DNA of 64,000 nt from Mytilus edulis (GCF_963676685.1 NC_092355.1:79823176-79887175); one strand, 5' to 3'. Numbered from the stretch's first letter, positions 51,326 to 63,285 are shown. The notes: a model not told the origin generated them from the letters alone. Program-made: numbers and translations.

Positions 51326-51855
51326 TCAAAAAAACCCTTTGTGTCAGTATAGTTGTGGTTTTACTTTATTGCCGATTTCGAGTTTTTAAAAAAACTAAAA
51401 GCCTACCACTGACCTCTTTATTTTCTCCCGTTCACGTTGGTAAACAGAAAAGCGTTAATTTGCAAGGCAAACCGGTAAAGCGTTCACTGTTGTAAGTCTA
51501 TAAATGAAAACCAATTCTCAAGTTCCATGACTATGATCGCTTTATTGACCGGACAGTTATCTGTTTTGTTTGCAAATTAAAATTACGGAAAATGAGGCGA
51601 TCATAATTTGTACAAGGTTCGAAGTTGTTGACAAAAATTTATATGACGTCAGGGACCTTCTGACGTAAGGCGGAGGGATATAGACGGATTGCCTTGACTT
51701 ACACAAGTTACTTTACCAGTACACTTAATTAAAATAATAGCAATTGATTACAAAACAACCTGTTTTGTTTATACTTGGTTTTGGTAATTATTAAAAAGTC
51801 AAAGAAAAAGGACTATTTATCTGCGGAGTCACGCACTCCATCTAGATGACGTCAT

Positions 51856-52233
51856 TTATAAATGTATACAATTTGAATGGTCAATGAAGGAGTTCCCCTC
51901 ACGGAGAAGAAAATGGACAAAAATACGCTCTATTATCTTGATTTGAATAAACCAGAAGCAAACCAGAATGTCGGATGTATTTATTGTACGTAAACCTAGC
52001 TGTTTTTGTACATTTTTCACTATTTCCCTCTTTTTTGGAGGTCGGCTTGAACATGTAGTACGTACAGTCCGTACACATACAAGAGGTAGAATCTGAGGGG
52101 GTGCTATGCCAGTGCTTTGTGGAAAAACTTTAGTTGATTTATTGAGGGAAACAGTACTGAAGCGTCCATCTCTAAAGAAGTCATGCAGTGCCCTCCCTAT
52201 CTCATCCCCCTTATGAGACTTCTGGATATTCAT
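51856..52233 (-). CDS. Unrecognised 125-codon open frame
   Basis: Minus-strand frame starting MNIQKSHKGDEIGRALHDFF, with a basic patch SRPPKKREIVKNVQK in the middle (about residues 64-78) and no signal peptide or membrane segment before the hydrophobic run ILVCFWFIQIKIIERIF. It is the longest non-repeat frame in the window and lies inside the 5.2-kb inverted-repeat element. A perfect TGACGTCA lies just past its 3' end (51847-51854). I do not recognise the family. It could be an exon of an element-borne gene or chance. Confidence 0.25.
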   Translation of the reverse strand: MNIQKSHKGDEIGRALHDFFRDGRFSTVSLNKSTKVFPQSTGIAPPQILPLVCVRTVRTTCSSRPPKKREIVKNVQKQLGLRTINTSDILVCFWFIQIKIIERIFVHFLLREGNSFIDHSNCIHL

Positions 52234-52445
52234 GTCTTATTCTTACAAATTTTAGGGAAACAACTGTCCCAGGTAAAAAAAAAGGGGGGGAAGCTGAGCG
52301 CTCACATGTTAAAACCGGCCACACTATAGTAGTCTTTATATGCCTGACTATTGAAGTTTTCATTGGTTCATATTTTTCCGGGTTTTCTTTTTCGTAAATT
52401 GTTTTGCTATACATTATCATTTCTTATTTTTCATGTTGGGTCCCA

Positions 52446-52581
52446 TAGGCGGATACAAAGGGTACCTGCCCCCCCCCCTTCCCCCCGCTTTTGTGGGAAT
52501 CATTTGGTTGATTATATAGGAATTACTGAACCTTGGCTGGAACCCCCTCCCCCTTTATGAAAATATCTTAATCCGCCACTA
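52446..52581. mobile_element. GGCGGAT foldback MITE, copy 2
   Basis: Ends TAGGCGGAT and ATCCGCCACTA, C-run and G-rich halves, and 'attatataggaatt' inside. It is the reverse-orientation relative of 1478-1608. The overlapping 69-codon frames are artefacts. Confidence 0.65.
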
Positions 52582-52599
52582 GACTGTTTAAATCAATAC

Positions 52600-53955
52600 T
52601 GTAACAGGGTAATTTATGACCATCTTTTTTTTAAGATACTTCAGATACTTTATTTCACTAATAGTTGTGATAAGGCCCCCTTAATGTTACAACAATAGCA
52701 CTAAGATTCATCCCTGTATTGTTAATGACCAATAAAACAAGGAGATTTCATTGGCAAACTTTTTATAAATCTACATATTATTACGTGTTAGTTACAATTT
52801 TAATAGCTGACTACTAGCATGTATACAATGAAAAAGAAAACGTAGCTTTGACCGTCTTTTGTTTAGCTTTTTAGTTTTTTTTAGAAAAGATGTAATTCAA
52901 ACAAATTATACATAAATTTATTGCAAAAGGATTAGAACAGCACATTTCAAGAGTGTTCAAATTGGAAATATGAATGTTACTAAGGAAATGACATATTTTT
53001 AAAATCAGTAATTGTGATATAAATGTAACGCTAAACGGGTCTTTGTTCTGTGTATTTTTGACAGTCATTACTTTGGATATATATCTGGGATCTAATCCTT
53101 CTTGCCCGTTTACATAAGGAAATAGCTATTAAATATTTCACCATATATGTATATATAGGCTCACTTCAGTCTATATACTAGTAACGAAGTCTGTTTAATG
53201 TTCACATGTTTAATCATATAAAAGTACATGTATATATGATATATTTAAAAGGTTCACAACCCAGGTTCACAATTATAAATTCCAATACAAAACGTTACTT
53301 AGTTTCAACTCTATAAAACAACATGTTACTTCATTACAATCTATATCGCAACTTAATTGTTACTTCAAGCTACTACACCAATATAAGTGATCAATACAAA
53401 AAGTTTCTTACAAAATCGTGCTATGAACCGCTGTCCTTAAAGCTAAATTAGATTAAACCTTGCTTTGATAAACGTCCAAATGTTATTACATTTCTACTGT
53501 GCAACTCATGTACCGTACAAACTGTCACATTTAATAATCAAGATGCAAGATCATTCAACAAATTAAGTATAATTGACCATCAAATCTTTGATGTAGTTGA
53601 CCACGCCACATCAATGTTAAATTTGTGAAGTGTAAAATATTTACTCGCATATATATATGTATATAATATGTAGTTTCCATTTCTCGTTTCAGCATTTTTC
53701 AAACATTGGCTATACCTTTCATGTAACTATTTATGTGTTGCTTATGAATTTAATTGTAACACTTCTTAGTGAGTCTGTGACTGGAGAGGTTAAACCAATG
53801 CCTTCCTAGAAAACTATGACACCAATGAACAACACCAGTCTTTTTGCTGTTCCTGCTAATAATGTATGCATGGCTTCACAAGAAAAGGCATCAATTCTTT
53901 GGCTTTCCTGGTTGAAGGATTTGTTTTTACAACTCCAGTGTATACACAATTGTAA
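52600..53955. other. No supported gene
   Basis: AT-rich filler within the 5.2-kb element. Only short frames are present and no repeat array is seen. Confidence 0.4.
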
Positions 53956-54330
53956 CCATAGTATATAGTTGGTTGACCGTTATGGAATAACCGTTTCACA
54001 GATGATATCGGATATGTTTCTCACGTCATAACTACAATCCCCTTCCCTTTTCATGAATTTGACTTACTGTATAAAGCTAGTTATCGGGTTTGTAAAAACA
54101 TGAGCAACCCGACGGTGCCACTGTTGGACATGTGGAGCAGTATCTGCTTACCCTTCTAGAGCACCTGAGATAATAGTTTTTGGTTAGGATTCGTTTTGCT
54201 CAGACTTTGTTTGTTTTTCTATGCTGTTTTTTGTGTACTTTAATTTGTATATTTCATGTCATGGTGTTGTCAGTTTATTTTCGATTTATGAGTTCGACTG
54301 TTCCTCTGGTATCTTTCGCCCCTCTTGCAG
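53956..54330 (+). mobile_element. Retroelement 3' region, truncated
   Basis: 'gatatcggatatgtttctca', 'acatgtggagcagtatctgc' + 'ttacccttct', 'catggtgttgtcagttta' and 'cgatttatgagttcgactgt' with 'tcctctggtatctttcgccc' form the untranslated tail of a retroelement I recall as very common in mussels. The coding part is missing, apart from possible remnants just upstream. The 113-codon frame on the minus strand (54286-54627) overlaps it and is not a gene. Confidence 0.55.
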
Positions 54331-55054
54331 TCTATAACTTTGAGAATGATGAAAAGTGATAGTTTTGCAATTCAAAATATGAATAAAGTGCCACCAAATA
54401 TGCAGACATTTAAGACTGGGGGCAAACCATACACAATAACACAAGCTTACTGAACACCAGCTTGGTTTGACAATACTAGAATGTATGTAAAACTGCAATT
54501 CAATAAAACATAGATTGGTATACAAGCAACTAAAGCTTGTATGTTTCCATGCAAGAAAAATAAAATAAGTTTTCACCGTACACCAGTGTTGTATGCAAGA
54601 ATAACGTGAACTGAAAATGTCAAACAAATATGCAAACTTTTATGTTCCAATGGGTATAGGATTATATGTTGTTAGGCCGACAATCAAACTCATGAATTCC
54701 ATTGTTTTACGAGGGTTTATTGAAAAGCGGGTTGGTATACGAGAATAAACCCCTGAGTGTTGCAGTTAAGAATTAAGAGCTTTCTTTCAAATTCAAATTC
54801 AAATGAAGTTGAAGGCTATACATAAGTAATTCCTTACATCCATGGAATTCGACCTTTTCATTTCACAATCATACACATCTCCTTATTTCTAAGGGAGGTA
54901 TGCAAACATAAGTAATAAGAAATGTTACTACTCAGAAAATACTTAGCATTCAGGCATACAGTCTTGCCAATACAATCCAAAATAAAATTTTAGAATCCAT
55001 GCAGGCAAACAAGTACCTAGCAGAAAAAAAAGCCAAAATTATAAAAAAATCGGT

Positions 55055-55740
55055 TTACATATCCCAGGTTCGTATACAGGCATACAGACCTTAACTATAC
55101 CCCAAAAATATATATATATAAGGTTCTAAATACACCAGATTTGTATGCAGGAATACAGACCTGACACATACTTATATACGCAGAAAGTGAGAGTTTAACA
55201 TACACCCGGTCGGTATGCTAGCATACAGACCTGACAAATACTAGTATATATGCATAGAGTGAGAGTTTAACATACACCAGGTCGGTATGCTAGCATACAG
55301 ACCTGACAAATACTAGTATATATGCATAGAGTGAGAGTTTAACATACACCAGGTCGGTATGCTAGCATACAGACCTGACAAATACTAGGATGTGCATAGA
55401 GTGAGAGTTTAGCATTAACCAGGTCGGTATGCTAGCATACAGACCTGAAAAATGCTAGTATATGCATAGAGTGAGAATTAAGCATTAACCAGGTCGGTAT
55501 GCTAGCATACAAACCTGAAAAATACTAGTATATGCATAGAGTGAGAGTTTAACATACACCAGGTCGGTATGCTAGCATACAGACCTGACAAATACTAGGA
55601 TGTGCATAGAGTGCGAGTTTAGCATTAACCAGGTCGGTATGCTAGTATGCAGACCTGAAAAATACTTGTATATGCATACAGTGAGGTTTTAGCATACACC
55701 AGGGTTGTATGCAGGCATACAGACCTGACAAATACAAGTA
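55055..55740 (-). repeat. Right palindromic repeat array (about ten units)
   Basis: Units of 70-72 bp: 'acatacaccaggtcggtatg' + 'ctagcatacagacctgacaa' + 'atactagtatatatgcatag' + 'agtgagagttta'. GTATGCTAGCATAC is perfect in most middle units (first at 55213) and degenerate at both edges. Confidence 0.9.
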
Positions 55741-56275
55741 AGAGAAAAAAGACTTAATTTAGCATTCTTTTCATTGAAACATCTGAAATAAAGATGGGTA
55801 AATGCTATGTTATATATATATTTCAAAAATGACATAAAAGTATAACAAAAATGCAGAATGAGTATCTTTTTAGGTTTTATTTACTTGAACTATTTCCTTG
55901 GTGTTAAAAAAGTTCATTCTAGCATCCTATGAAAAAGGTTTATGATAAAATAATGAAATTTTGGTTCGCATTTACAAAGAAAGATCACAAATCTTGCCAA
56001 AAGATGACAAACAAATATCATTAATGCTATACAGTGAGTTTTTAACGCGAAATATATCAATAATCACAAATGTTGTAGCCTTCTCACACAAAAATAAGTT
56101 AAGTGGCATGTGAGAATTTCTAATTTTAGATGAGAACGTGTTTAAACAAAACTTACACCAATCCGTTGTCATGACAATTATAACAAAGACTAATTACTAG
56201 ACAATATTTGTATGTTCAATAACGGGGAAATAAAAATTGTTTAATAATTCTATATTGTGTTGGCACTTTGAAAAT

Positions 56276-56625
56276 AATTTGAAAGAGATGATCCTATAAA
56301 CACTATAATTTTTTTTCTTCAAATTTCTGTATTTAAATTGTGTAGTGGCAGAGATACCTATCATCTTTTTCATAATTTATTTATTTCCTTATTTTAACAA
56401 TATCAGTGATAACTCTAAAAACTATAAAATGCTGTAAAATAACAATATAAAGATATAGGAGGGTAGAAATAGGGTATACAAATAGAGGAGGGTGTGGATG
56501 GGGTATACACATATGGGAGGGTGGATAATTTGAAAGAGATGATCCTATGGAGACTGCAAGATTTTTCAAGCTGTCTAGTGGCGGAGATAAATGTCATCTT
56601 TGTCATAATTTATTTATTTCCTTAC
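56276..56625. repeat. Tandem duplication of about 250 bp
   Basis: 'tttgaaagagatgatcctat' and 'cataatttatttatttcctt' occur at 56280/56376 and again at 56530/56607. Between them lie the start of a 'taggagggt' repeat (56456-56523) and 'aacaatatcagtgataac', which recurs before the array at 57375. Confidence 0.75.
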
Positions 56626-57370
56626 AAGATTGATCGTTTATATAAATATACAGTGTTAATTTCCATTGTTTAACCCAAGCGTACATTTTAGATAAATAAT
56701 TTGAATGAAAACTACGGTTTCTAATTTGTGCATTATGATTAAAAATTCGATATGTATCATTACTTTCTTTAGTTTACAACTCTGTCTTGTATTGTTCTGG
56801 TCGTACTAATTCAAATATTCAATTTCATGACTGTAGCATGTGTTTCCATAAGTTTACCATAGTACTATCATATGGTTGGGTTAAAAATTAATGGTAAACC
56901 CTAGATTTTAGTGTTTGAATGTCTAAACTTACTGTTTTCATTTATTGACATAACTGCACGACTCGATTCTCAATTAACAGTGGTAAGATAATCGTTGCAA
57001 AGAATCATGCTCAAACTTAAGTGAAAGACGAGTTTAACTTTGCATTGTTGCGAGAGTTTATATTCTTTGTTGAAGGCAATTGTAGTGACCTGCAATACAA
57101 GTACCATTCAATTGAGTTTAGTAATATGTCTTCTGTTTCTGTCTTTGCCCTAGGTTTTCTATATTTTGCATGTGTAGTGCATCATGACATAAGACATTGC
57201 TACGTGTATCATAATGAGCTTTCGTGCAGAACCAAAAAACCCAGATGGAACCAAGGTTTAGAACCAGAGTGCCCGGATATAACCTAATTGCATTCGGAAT
57301 TCTCATGACTTTTTATACCTTTAACGTATTTTCCAAATCATTTATTTATTTAGTATATTTATATACTAAA
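56626..57370. other. No supported gene
   Basis: Contains an 88-codon plus frame (57021-57287) with a hydrophobic stretch SVFALGFLYFACVV but no recognisable domain, and no promoter or splice context. Confidence 0.35.
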
Positions 57371-57429
57371 TTTAAACAATATCAGTGATAACGCTAAAAA
57401 GTATGAAATGCTGTAAGATAACAATATAC

Positions 57430-57815
57430 GAATATAGGAGGGTAGAAATAATGTATACAAATATAGGAGGGTGTGGATGGGGTACACATATATAGTAGGG
57501 TGTGGATGGGGTATACAGATATAGGAGGGTGTGGATGGGATATACAGATATAGTAGGGTGTGGATGGGGTATACAGATATAGGAGGGTGTGGATGGGGTA
57601 TACATATATAGTAGGGTGTGGATGGGGTATACATATATAGTAGGGTGTGGATGGGGTATACAGATATAGGAGAGTGTGGTTGGGGTATACAGATATAGGA
57701 GGGTGTGGGTGGGGTATTCAGATATAGGAGGGTGTAGATGGAGTATACAGATATAGGAGGGTGTGGATGGGGTATACAGATATAGGAGGGTGTGGATGGT
57801 GTATACAGATGGGAC
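57430..57815. repeat. 29-bp minisatellite, about 13 copies
   Basis: The unit is 'gatataggagggtgtggatg' + 'gggtataca'. The purine-rich strand is +. The minus-strand frames rich in HPHPPI and TLLYLYTPST are artefacts of it. Confidence 0.9.
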
Positions 57816-57954
57816 AATGGATTAAAAAGGTCGGCAAATTTAATTTTTATTTTCTTTTAAATCGATGTTCTGTTGGGCGTAGCTAGTAACCAAAACGAAG
57901 GTCAGATTGCAACAGTGGAAGGTCAAGGACCTTGGACCACCGTTAATTTGAACC

Positions 57955-58310
57955 CCTGATCGACTTTTTGTAAAAGAGTTATGCCACTTAGAAATATTAA
58001 ATTTATTGAAAATGGCCTCGTTGGCTCTCTCACAGGTACAATTCTTGCTAGATTTTTATAAAACTTATACTATAGGTTAACATCAGTAATATCTTGGACA
58101 AGTTCTAAAATAGTGGATGATCGATTTTTTTTAAAGAGCTATGTCCCTTGGAAATAATACATTTATGGAAAATGACCTTTTTAGCGCTCTCATGGGTACA
58201 ATTCTTGCCAGATTTTTATAAAACTTATACTATAGGTTGATATCAGTAATATCTCGAATAAGTTCTAAAATGGTGAACGATCAACTTTTTTGAAAAGAGT
58301 TATGCCCCTT
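57955..58310. repeat. 175-bp direct repeat, two copies
   Basis: 'gctctctcacaggtacaatt' + 'cttgctagatttttataaaa' and 'aagagttatgcc' recur about 175 bp apart (58032, 58192). This is a diverged dispersed repeat. Confidence 0.75.
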
Positions 58311-58324
58311 GGAAATATTAGATA

Positions 58325-58605
58325 AGTGCAATATCAGGGACATTGAAACTCTGTGCTTTTATCTACGAAGCAACATTCCAGTAGCACCTGCATTTGAAGA
58401 CCATATCTCCCAGTTGATATGATATTACAGAGCTTGCATTTCCTATCATGATTTCTGGGTTGCTGCTTACAAGGAAGCTATTACAGCAAGAGTTTCAAAA
58501 GGTGAAGTTGAAATCAAGCCTTGGAAAATTGTAAGATCAGTGACCCTCATAAGTTGTTGACTGTTATAGAATATCTGTTTCTCAGATGACGATGGTTATG
58601 TTCAG
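58325..58605 (+). pseudogene. Decayed reverse-transcriptase C-terminal tail
   Basis: One frame from 58369 reads IPVAPAFEDHISQLI, a stop (TGA), then YYRACISYHDFW. After a shift, further phrases such as LLLTRKLLQQ and VKLKSSLGK follow. The order and phrases resemble the C-terminal part of reverse transcriptases abundant in mussel genomes (from memory). It has at least one in-frame stop and a frameshift, so it is a dead fragment. The rest of the domain is absent. Confidence 0.5.
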
Positions 58606-58611
58606 AAATTT

Positions 58612-59290
58612 TCAGACCCATCAGCCAACCCGTTGTTGGGTTGCTGCCCCTGAATTGGTAATTTTAAGGAAATTTTGCAGTTTTTGGTTATCTTGAATAA
58701 TATAATAGATAAACTGTAAACAGCAAAATTGTAGAGCAAAGTAAGATTTACAATTCAGTCAACATGACCAAAATTGTCAATTGACCCCATAAAGAGTTAT
58801 TGCTCTTTAAAGTAAATTTTTCACAATTTTTCATAAATTTTTTTAATCTTTTACAAAAATCTTCTCTGAAACTATAGGGCCAAATTGAACAAAACTTGGC
58901 CTAAATCATCCTTAGGGTATCTTTTTATAAAAATGTATACAATGACCCCGCCCATCTACCAAGATGGACGCCATGGCTAAAAATAGAGCATTGGGGTAAA
59001 ATGCAGTTTTTGGCTTATATCTCAACAAATCTCTCTAAACAAAAGCATTAACAGATTTATCTGTCCTGAAATTTTCAGACAAATCAGACAACCTGTTGAT
59101 GGGTTGCTACCCCTGAATTGGTAATTTTAAGGAAATTTTGCAGTTTTTGGTTATTGTCTTGAATATTATAATATATAGAGATTAACTGTAAACTGCAAAA
59201 CTGTTCAGCAAAGTATGATCTACAAATAAGTCAACCGTGACCAAATTGGTCAATTGACCCGTTAAGGAGTTATTGCCCTTCATAGTCAAT
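58612..59290. repeat. Dispersed repeat, two units of about 450 bp
   Basis: 'gggttgctgcccctgaattg' + 'gtaattttaaggaaattttg' + 'cagtttttggtta' occurs at 58638 and 59101. 'ggtcaattgacccg' and 'gagttattgcccttc' end the second unit. It is related to 2268-2690. Confidence 0.7.
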
Positions 59291-59294
59291 TTTT

Positions 59295-59700
59295 ATACAA
59301 CCGCAAAAATTGAAAATTTTTTGGTCGTATATTGGTATCACGTTGGCGTCGTTGTCTGCGTTGTCCGAATACTTTTAGTTTTCGCACTCTAACTTTAGTA
59401 AAAGTGAATAGAAATCTATGAAATTTTAGCAACAAGGTTTATGACCACAAAAGGAAGGTTGGGATTGGTTTTGGGAGTTTTGGTCCCAACATTTTAGGAA
59501 TTAGGGGCCAAAAAGGGCCCAAATAAGCATTTTCTTGGTTTCGCACTATAACATTAGTTTAAGTAAATAAAAACCTATGAAATTTTGACATAAGGTGAGG
59601 TTTATGACCACAAAAGGAAGATTGGGATTGATTTTGGGAGTTTTGGTTCCAAGTTTAGGAATTAGGGGCAAAAAAGGGCCCAAATAAGACTTCTTATACG
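59295..59700 (+). mobile_element. Hairpin-headed element, family C, 5' fragment
   Basis: The head stem 'atacaacc'...'ggtcgtat' carries one mismatch compared with 30355. It is followed by 'ggtatcacgttggcgtcgtt' and two body units ('aaggaaggttgggattg', 'gaattaggggccaaaaaggg'). It is cut off before the poly-T run. Confidence 0.65.
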
Positions 59701-59738
59701 TTCAGGTATTTTACATCCAATGTTTTATGGAAATATTC

Positions 59739-59764
59739 TTTTTTTTTTTTTTTTTTTTTTTTTT
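59739..59764. repeat. Poly-T run (26 bp)
   Basis: An uninterrupted T tract that follows a truncated element. It may be the poly-A tail of a minus-strand retroposon or simple slippage. Confidence 0.8.
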
Positions 59765-60890
59765 GTCTATAATTGTATTTTTTATTTTGTCCTGCCAGTC
59801 ACTGTTTAATAACATTGAATTTTTGGCTACTTTCAAAGAGTAGCAAAATTACACAGACATAAATCATCTTAATATATATGTTAAACTTATATTAATACAG
59901 CTGTACATCAGGAGAAGAAAATTGCAAAAAACAAAATTTACATGAACTTGATGAAGTCAGTAAGAATTGACTAATCAAAAAAATATAGTATCCTCAAAAA
60001 TAAGTAGGTTTACAGTGACTTTTATGTTTTTAACAATTTGAATAGAATAGTAAACTGACATACTGATCTCTTACTTGTCTTTGATCACATTTAATTCAGC
60101 TATACTGGCATATCTTATACAATTTATAGAATAATTAAATACAAAATTTTTAAATATAAAATAAAAATATACAAGAAGTGACTGAGCACCACATTGGTTC
60201 ATTAGTACATGATGAATGTGTAAAGTGCTTGGATTAATTATTAGTGTTAAGTCACAAGTGGATTCTCTTGTATTATCTAGTTGGTAACTCTTATTATTAA
60301 ATTGACTTTGGGCTTTAAAATTGAAATAACAATTAAAACATAAGTTTATCTTTTCTGTGTGTTCTAATTTTGTTTCGATGTAACATCACTGACAAAGTTT
60401 TTCATTGGATGACGTCAGAGGTGTGAAATTATGTGTTTTTATTTCCCTAGAAAATCACGACAACTATTAATTTTATAAATGTAATAATAATATTAAAGCC
60501 AATAGATAAACCCATTCACATCATGCAAGTTATAGAGGGACGTAAAGGGGGGTATCTGCATGGTAAAACCAAAAATAAATTTTCATTTCAAGATGAACGA
60601 ACAATTAATAAATTCTTGCACATCTATTTTTTTTACGATTTCACAAAACACGGTGAATAATGAACCTTTTTCACAGCTGCATGTGAAATAAAAATGGCAA
60701 AACACATTGCATGAAAATAACCCTTGTTAACACATGGCAAGAGTAAAATCTCTTTGTTCTTACTGTGCTATAATCTAGATAATGCACAGCAAAGGTGTGC
60801 ATTAACTACCTCAGATATACCGCACAGTTCAAATCTATTTTTACCTTTAGGGGCGGTTCCCGGATTTTGAAAGGGGCGTTATTCTATCAA
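59765..60890. other. No supported gene
   Basis: AT-rich sequence. No array, RNA gene or splice-flanked coding segment is seen. Confidence 0.4.
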
Positions 60891-60897
60891 ATTAAAA

Positions 60898-61380
60898 AAA
60901 AACAAGAATGTGTCCATAGTACACAAATGCCCCACTCGCACTATCATTTTCTATGTTCAGTGGACCGTGAAATTGGGGTCAAAACTTTAATTTGGAATTA
61001 AAATTAGAAAGATCATATCATAGGGAACATGTGTACTAAGTTTCAAGTTGATGTAACTTTAACTTCATCAAAAACTACCTTGACCAAAAACTTTAACCTG
61101 AACTTCGCACTATCATTTTCTATGTTCAGTGGACCATGAAATTGGGGTCAAAACTATAATTTGGCAGTAAAATTAGAAAGATAATATCATGGGGAACATG
61201 TGTAATAAGTTTCAAGTTGATTGGACTTCAACTTCTTCAAAAACTACCTTGACCAAAAACTTTAACCTGAAGCGGACGGACGAACGGACGCACAGACGGA
61301 CGGACGAACGGACGGACGGAAGAACGGAGGCACAGACCAGAAAACATAATGCCCCTCTACTATCGTAGGTGGGGCATAAA
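60898..61380 (-). mobile_element. Hairpin-headed element, family D, copy 2 (minus strand)
   Basis: On the minus strand it starts ATGCCCCACCTACGATAGTA and folds with GAGGGGCAT (61349-61377). It continues with a GTCC/GTTC microsatellite (GGACGGACGAACGGACGG on +), then two body units with 'ggtcaaggtagttttt', and ends 'gtgcgagtggggcat'. It has the same structure as 34801-35395. Confidence 0.75.
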
Positions 61381-62131
61381 TATCACCGAGTGTAGCGAGA
61401 CTAAAGACAATATTGACGATTTTAAGCTAAAACACCGTACTTTGTCCAATCCATGGGTAAACGGTCCGTTCGCCCCCACCCCCGAATACGCCATCTGAAC
61501 GACTTTTTGAATAATTATTCCTATAAAGAGACTATATTTGGATCGGATTTAATGAGGACCATATTAAAGTTTGTTTTAAAACTGGGTGATTAGCTGGAGA
61601 TCAATCAAACTTCATTTAGATGGACGTGTCTTAAAAAGTAATACAGTAGATTAAAAGAAATGGGGGGGGGGGGATTGCGGGGAGTAAAAGGTTTTGAAAG
61701 AGAAACATATTTTCTGTTTATTTAACCTTTTAAATTTAGGTATTACAACATCTTCCTCGGTTCTTTTAAGCATATCATTGAGGGAAAGAAATTCAAAAGC
61801 AATTAATCTTATTTTAAACTCAACAACCCTTGCAGTTATGTTTTTTTTTCATACACCGATTTGAAAGTACACAATTTATCAAAGTCTTAATCGTCACCAA
61901 TTAAATAAAAATTGGGAATAAATTAACGGAAACGATTTAAAAACATATACCATTAAATCGCTATTTTAGAATGAGTCTAAATATAAAAAAAAGATTAATT
62001 TAAAACTTACCAAAGTCGTATTTCCCCCTTTCTTTACCCTACAAGAAACTTTCCTAGGACCCGTGGATTGGAGAATAACGTCCACATTTCTAAAACATTC
62101 ACGTAAATTGATTGCGTCATGTGTTAAAACA

Positions 62132-62278
62132 GTTATTGGCCAATCAAATCGGTATATGTAATTTAATCGGCACAGCACGAGATGACCCAATAACCCGAAC
62201 TCCTACGTCGTTCGGGTTATTGGGTCATCTCGTGCTGTGCAGAATAAATGACATATACCGACTTGCTTGGTCAATAAC
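62132..62278. mobile_element. Long foldback (hairpin) element 3
   Basis: Arms of about 68 bp around a 12-base loop 'tcctacgtcgtt'. The inner 31 bp (CACAGCACGAGATGACCCAA + TAACCCGAAC, to its complement) are near-perfect. The outer parts ('gttattggccaatcaaatcg', 'gtatatgtaattta') are matched with scattered changes (gac/ggc, aag/aat). Both strands therefore show the same short frame, GHLVLCR(L/I)N(Y/D)IYR, which is a consequence of the palindrome and not of two genes. Confidence 0.8.
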
Positions 62279-62462
62279 TATAACTTATATTTTATTCAAC
62301 ATGGAATCATACTCTCAGATCTACAATGATCTATATTAAGTGGCACTTTTTGCTACTTAGTGTCTGCTCATATGTCTAACAGAGAACCATAAATGGTTTG
62401 TATTATGCAATTTTTTTTTATCAATATCTTTGCTATTGCGCAAAAAATAAAGTCTTTCATTT

Positions 62463-62651
62463 GTGCGAATATTAAATGTAAATACAGGAAATATTCTTTA
62501 TAAAGCACAAAGGTGTCAGTATTCACCTCAAAAACCTTTGAATAAACTTATTAAGAAGGGATATAGTTACGATACTGTTGTCAGGTCATTAAAGATTGCA
62601 TATTTTGGCGTTAATATTGATTCACTTATAGGGTCTTTGTATCAGAACTAA
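62463..62651 (+). pseudogene. Possible retroelement ORF 3' end
   Basis: The open frame ends in the phrase PLNKLIKKGYSYDTVVRSLK then NIDSLIGSLYQN and a stop. The retroelement 3' region follows directly. Position and composition suit the last residues of a reverse-transcriptase ORF. The upstream domain is missing, so it is 5' truncated, and the ATG at 62463 is not a real start. The family is not identified. Confidence 0.4.
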
Positions 62652-63285
62652 ACACATTTATGCAAAAACCAGTTGTTGGCATGACACGGGTTATGTTCTT
62701 CTCATATATGTTATGATGGTATGATACTAAACCCCTAACGGGAAGGATTGTGCCTGATGTTCATATGATGAAATCATAATCTTTCAGTCGGTTTAATTGA
62801 AGTCTGGAGCTGGCATGTCAGTTAACTGCTAGTAGTCTGTTGTTATTTATGTATTATTGTCATTTTGTTTATTTTCTTTGGTTACATCTTCTGACATCAG
62901 ACTCGGACTTCTCTTGGACTGAATTTTAATGTGCGTATTGTTATGCGTTTACTTTTCTACATTGGTTAGAGGTATAGGGGGAGGGTTGAGATCTCACAAA
63001 CTTGTTTAACCCCGCCGCATTTTTGCGCCTGTCCCAAGTCAGGAGCCTCTGGCCTTTGTTAGTCTTGTATTATTTTAATTTTAGTTTCTTGTGTACAATT
63101 TGGAAATTAGTATGGCGTTCATTATCACTGAACTCGTATATATTTGTTTAGGGGCCAGCTGAAGGACGCCTCCGGGTTCGGGAATTTCTCGCTACATTGA
63201 AGACCTGTTGGTGACCTTCTGCTGTTGTTTTTTTCTATGGACGGTTTGTTGTCTCTTTGGCACATTACCCATTTCCATTCTCAAT
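62652..63285 (+). mobile_element. Retroelement 3' untranslated region
   Basis: Recognised phrases are 'ccctaacgggaaggattgtg', 'gtctggagctggcatgtcag', 'agactcggacttctcttgga', 'ccccgccgcatttttgcgcc' + 'tgtcccaagtcaggagcctc', 'gcgttcattatcactgaact' and 'gttgtctctttggcaca' + 'ttacccatttccattctcaa'. I recall this block as the 3' tail of an abundant mussel retroelement. It ends at 'ttttattatt', after which a different element begins. Confidence 0.65.

Larger units (their letters stand above)
50927..56143. mobile_element. Putative 5.2-kb element with perfect 33-bp inverted ends
   Basis: Left end 50927-50959 ('aaacacgttctcatctaaaa' onward) and right end 56111-56143 ('tgagaatttctaatttt' onward) are exact reverse complements over 33 bp. 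Inside, subterminal arrays of a 70-72-bp unit face each other (51080-51320 and 55055-55740). TTAA abuts both ends (50923-50926; 56142-56145), but a clear target duplication is not established. I see no transposase; the largest frame is a 125-codon minus-strand one. A MITE and a retroelement tail lie inside. Confidence 0.55.

Noticed and set aside
51250..51495. 81-codon plus frame
   Set aside because: It begins inside the palindromic repeat array and has no recognisable domain.
57021..57287. 88-codon plus frame with a hydrophobic segment
   Set aside because: No recognisable domain, no splice or promoter context, and surrounded by repeats.
56381..57817. Minus-strand frames rich in HPHPPISVY
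   Set aside because: They are readings of the 29-bp minisatellite.
61966..62339. Two convergent frames encoding nearly the same GHLVLCR phrase
   Set aside because: They are explained fully by the palindrome at 62132-62278.
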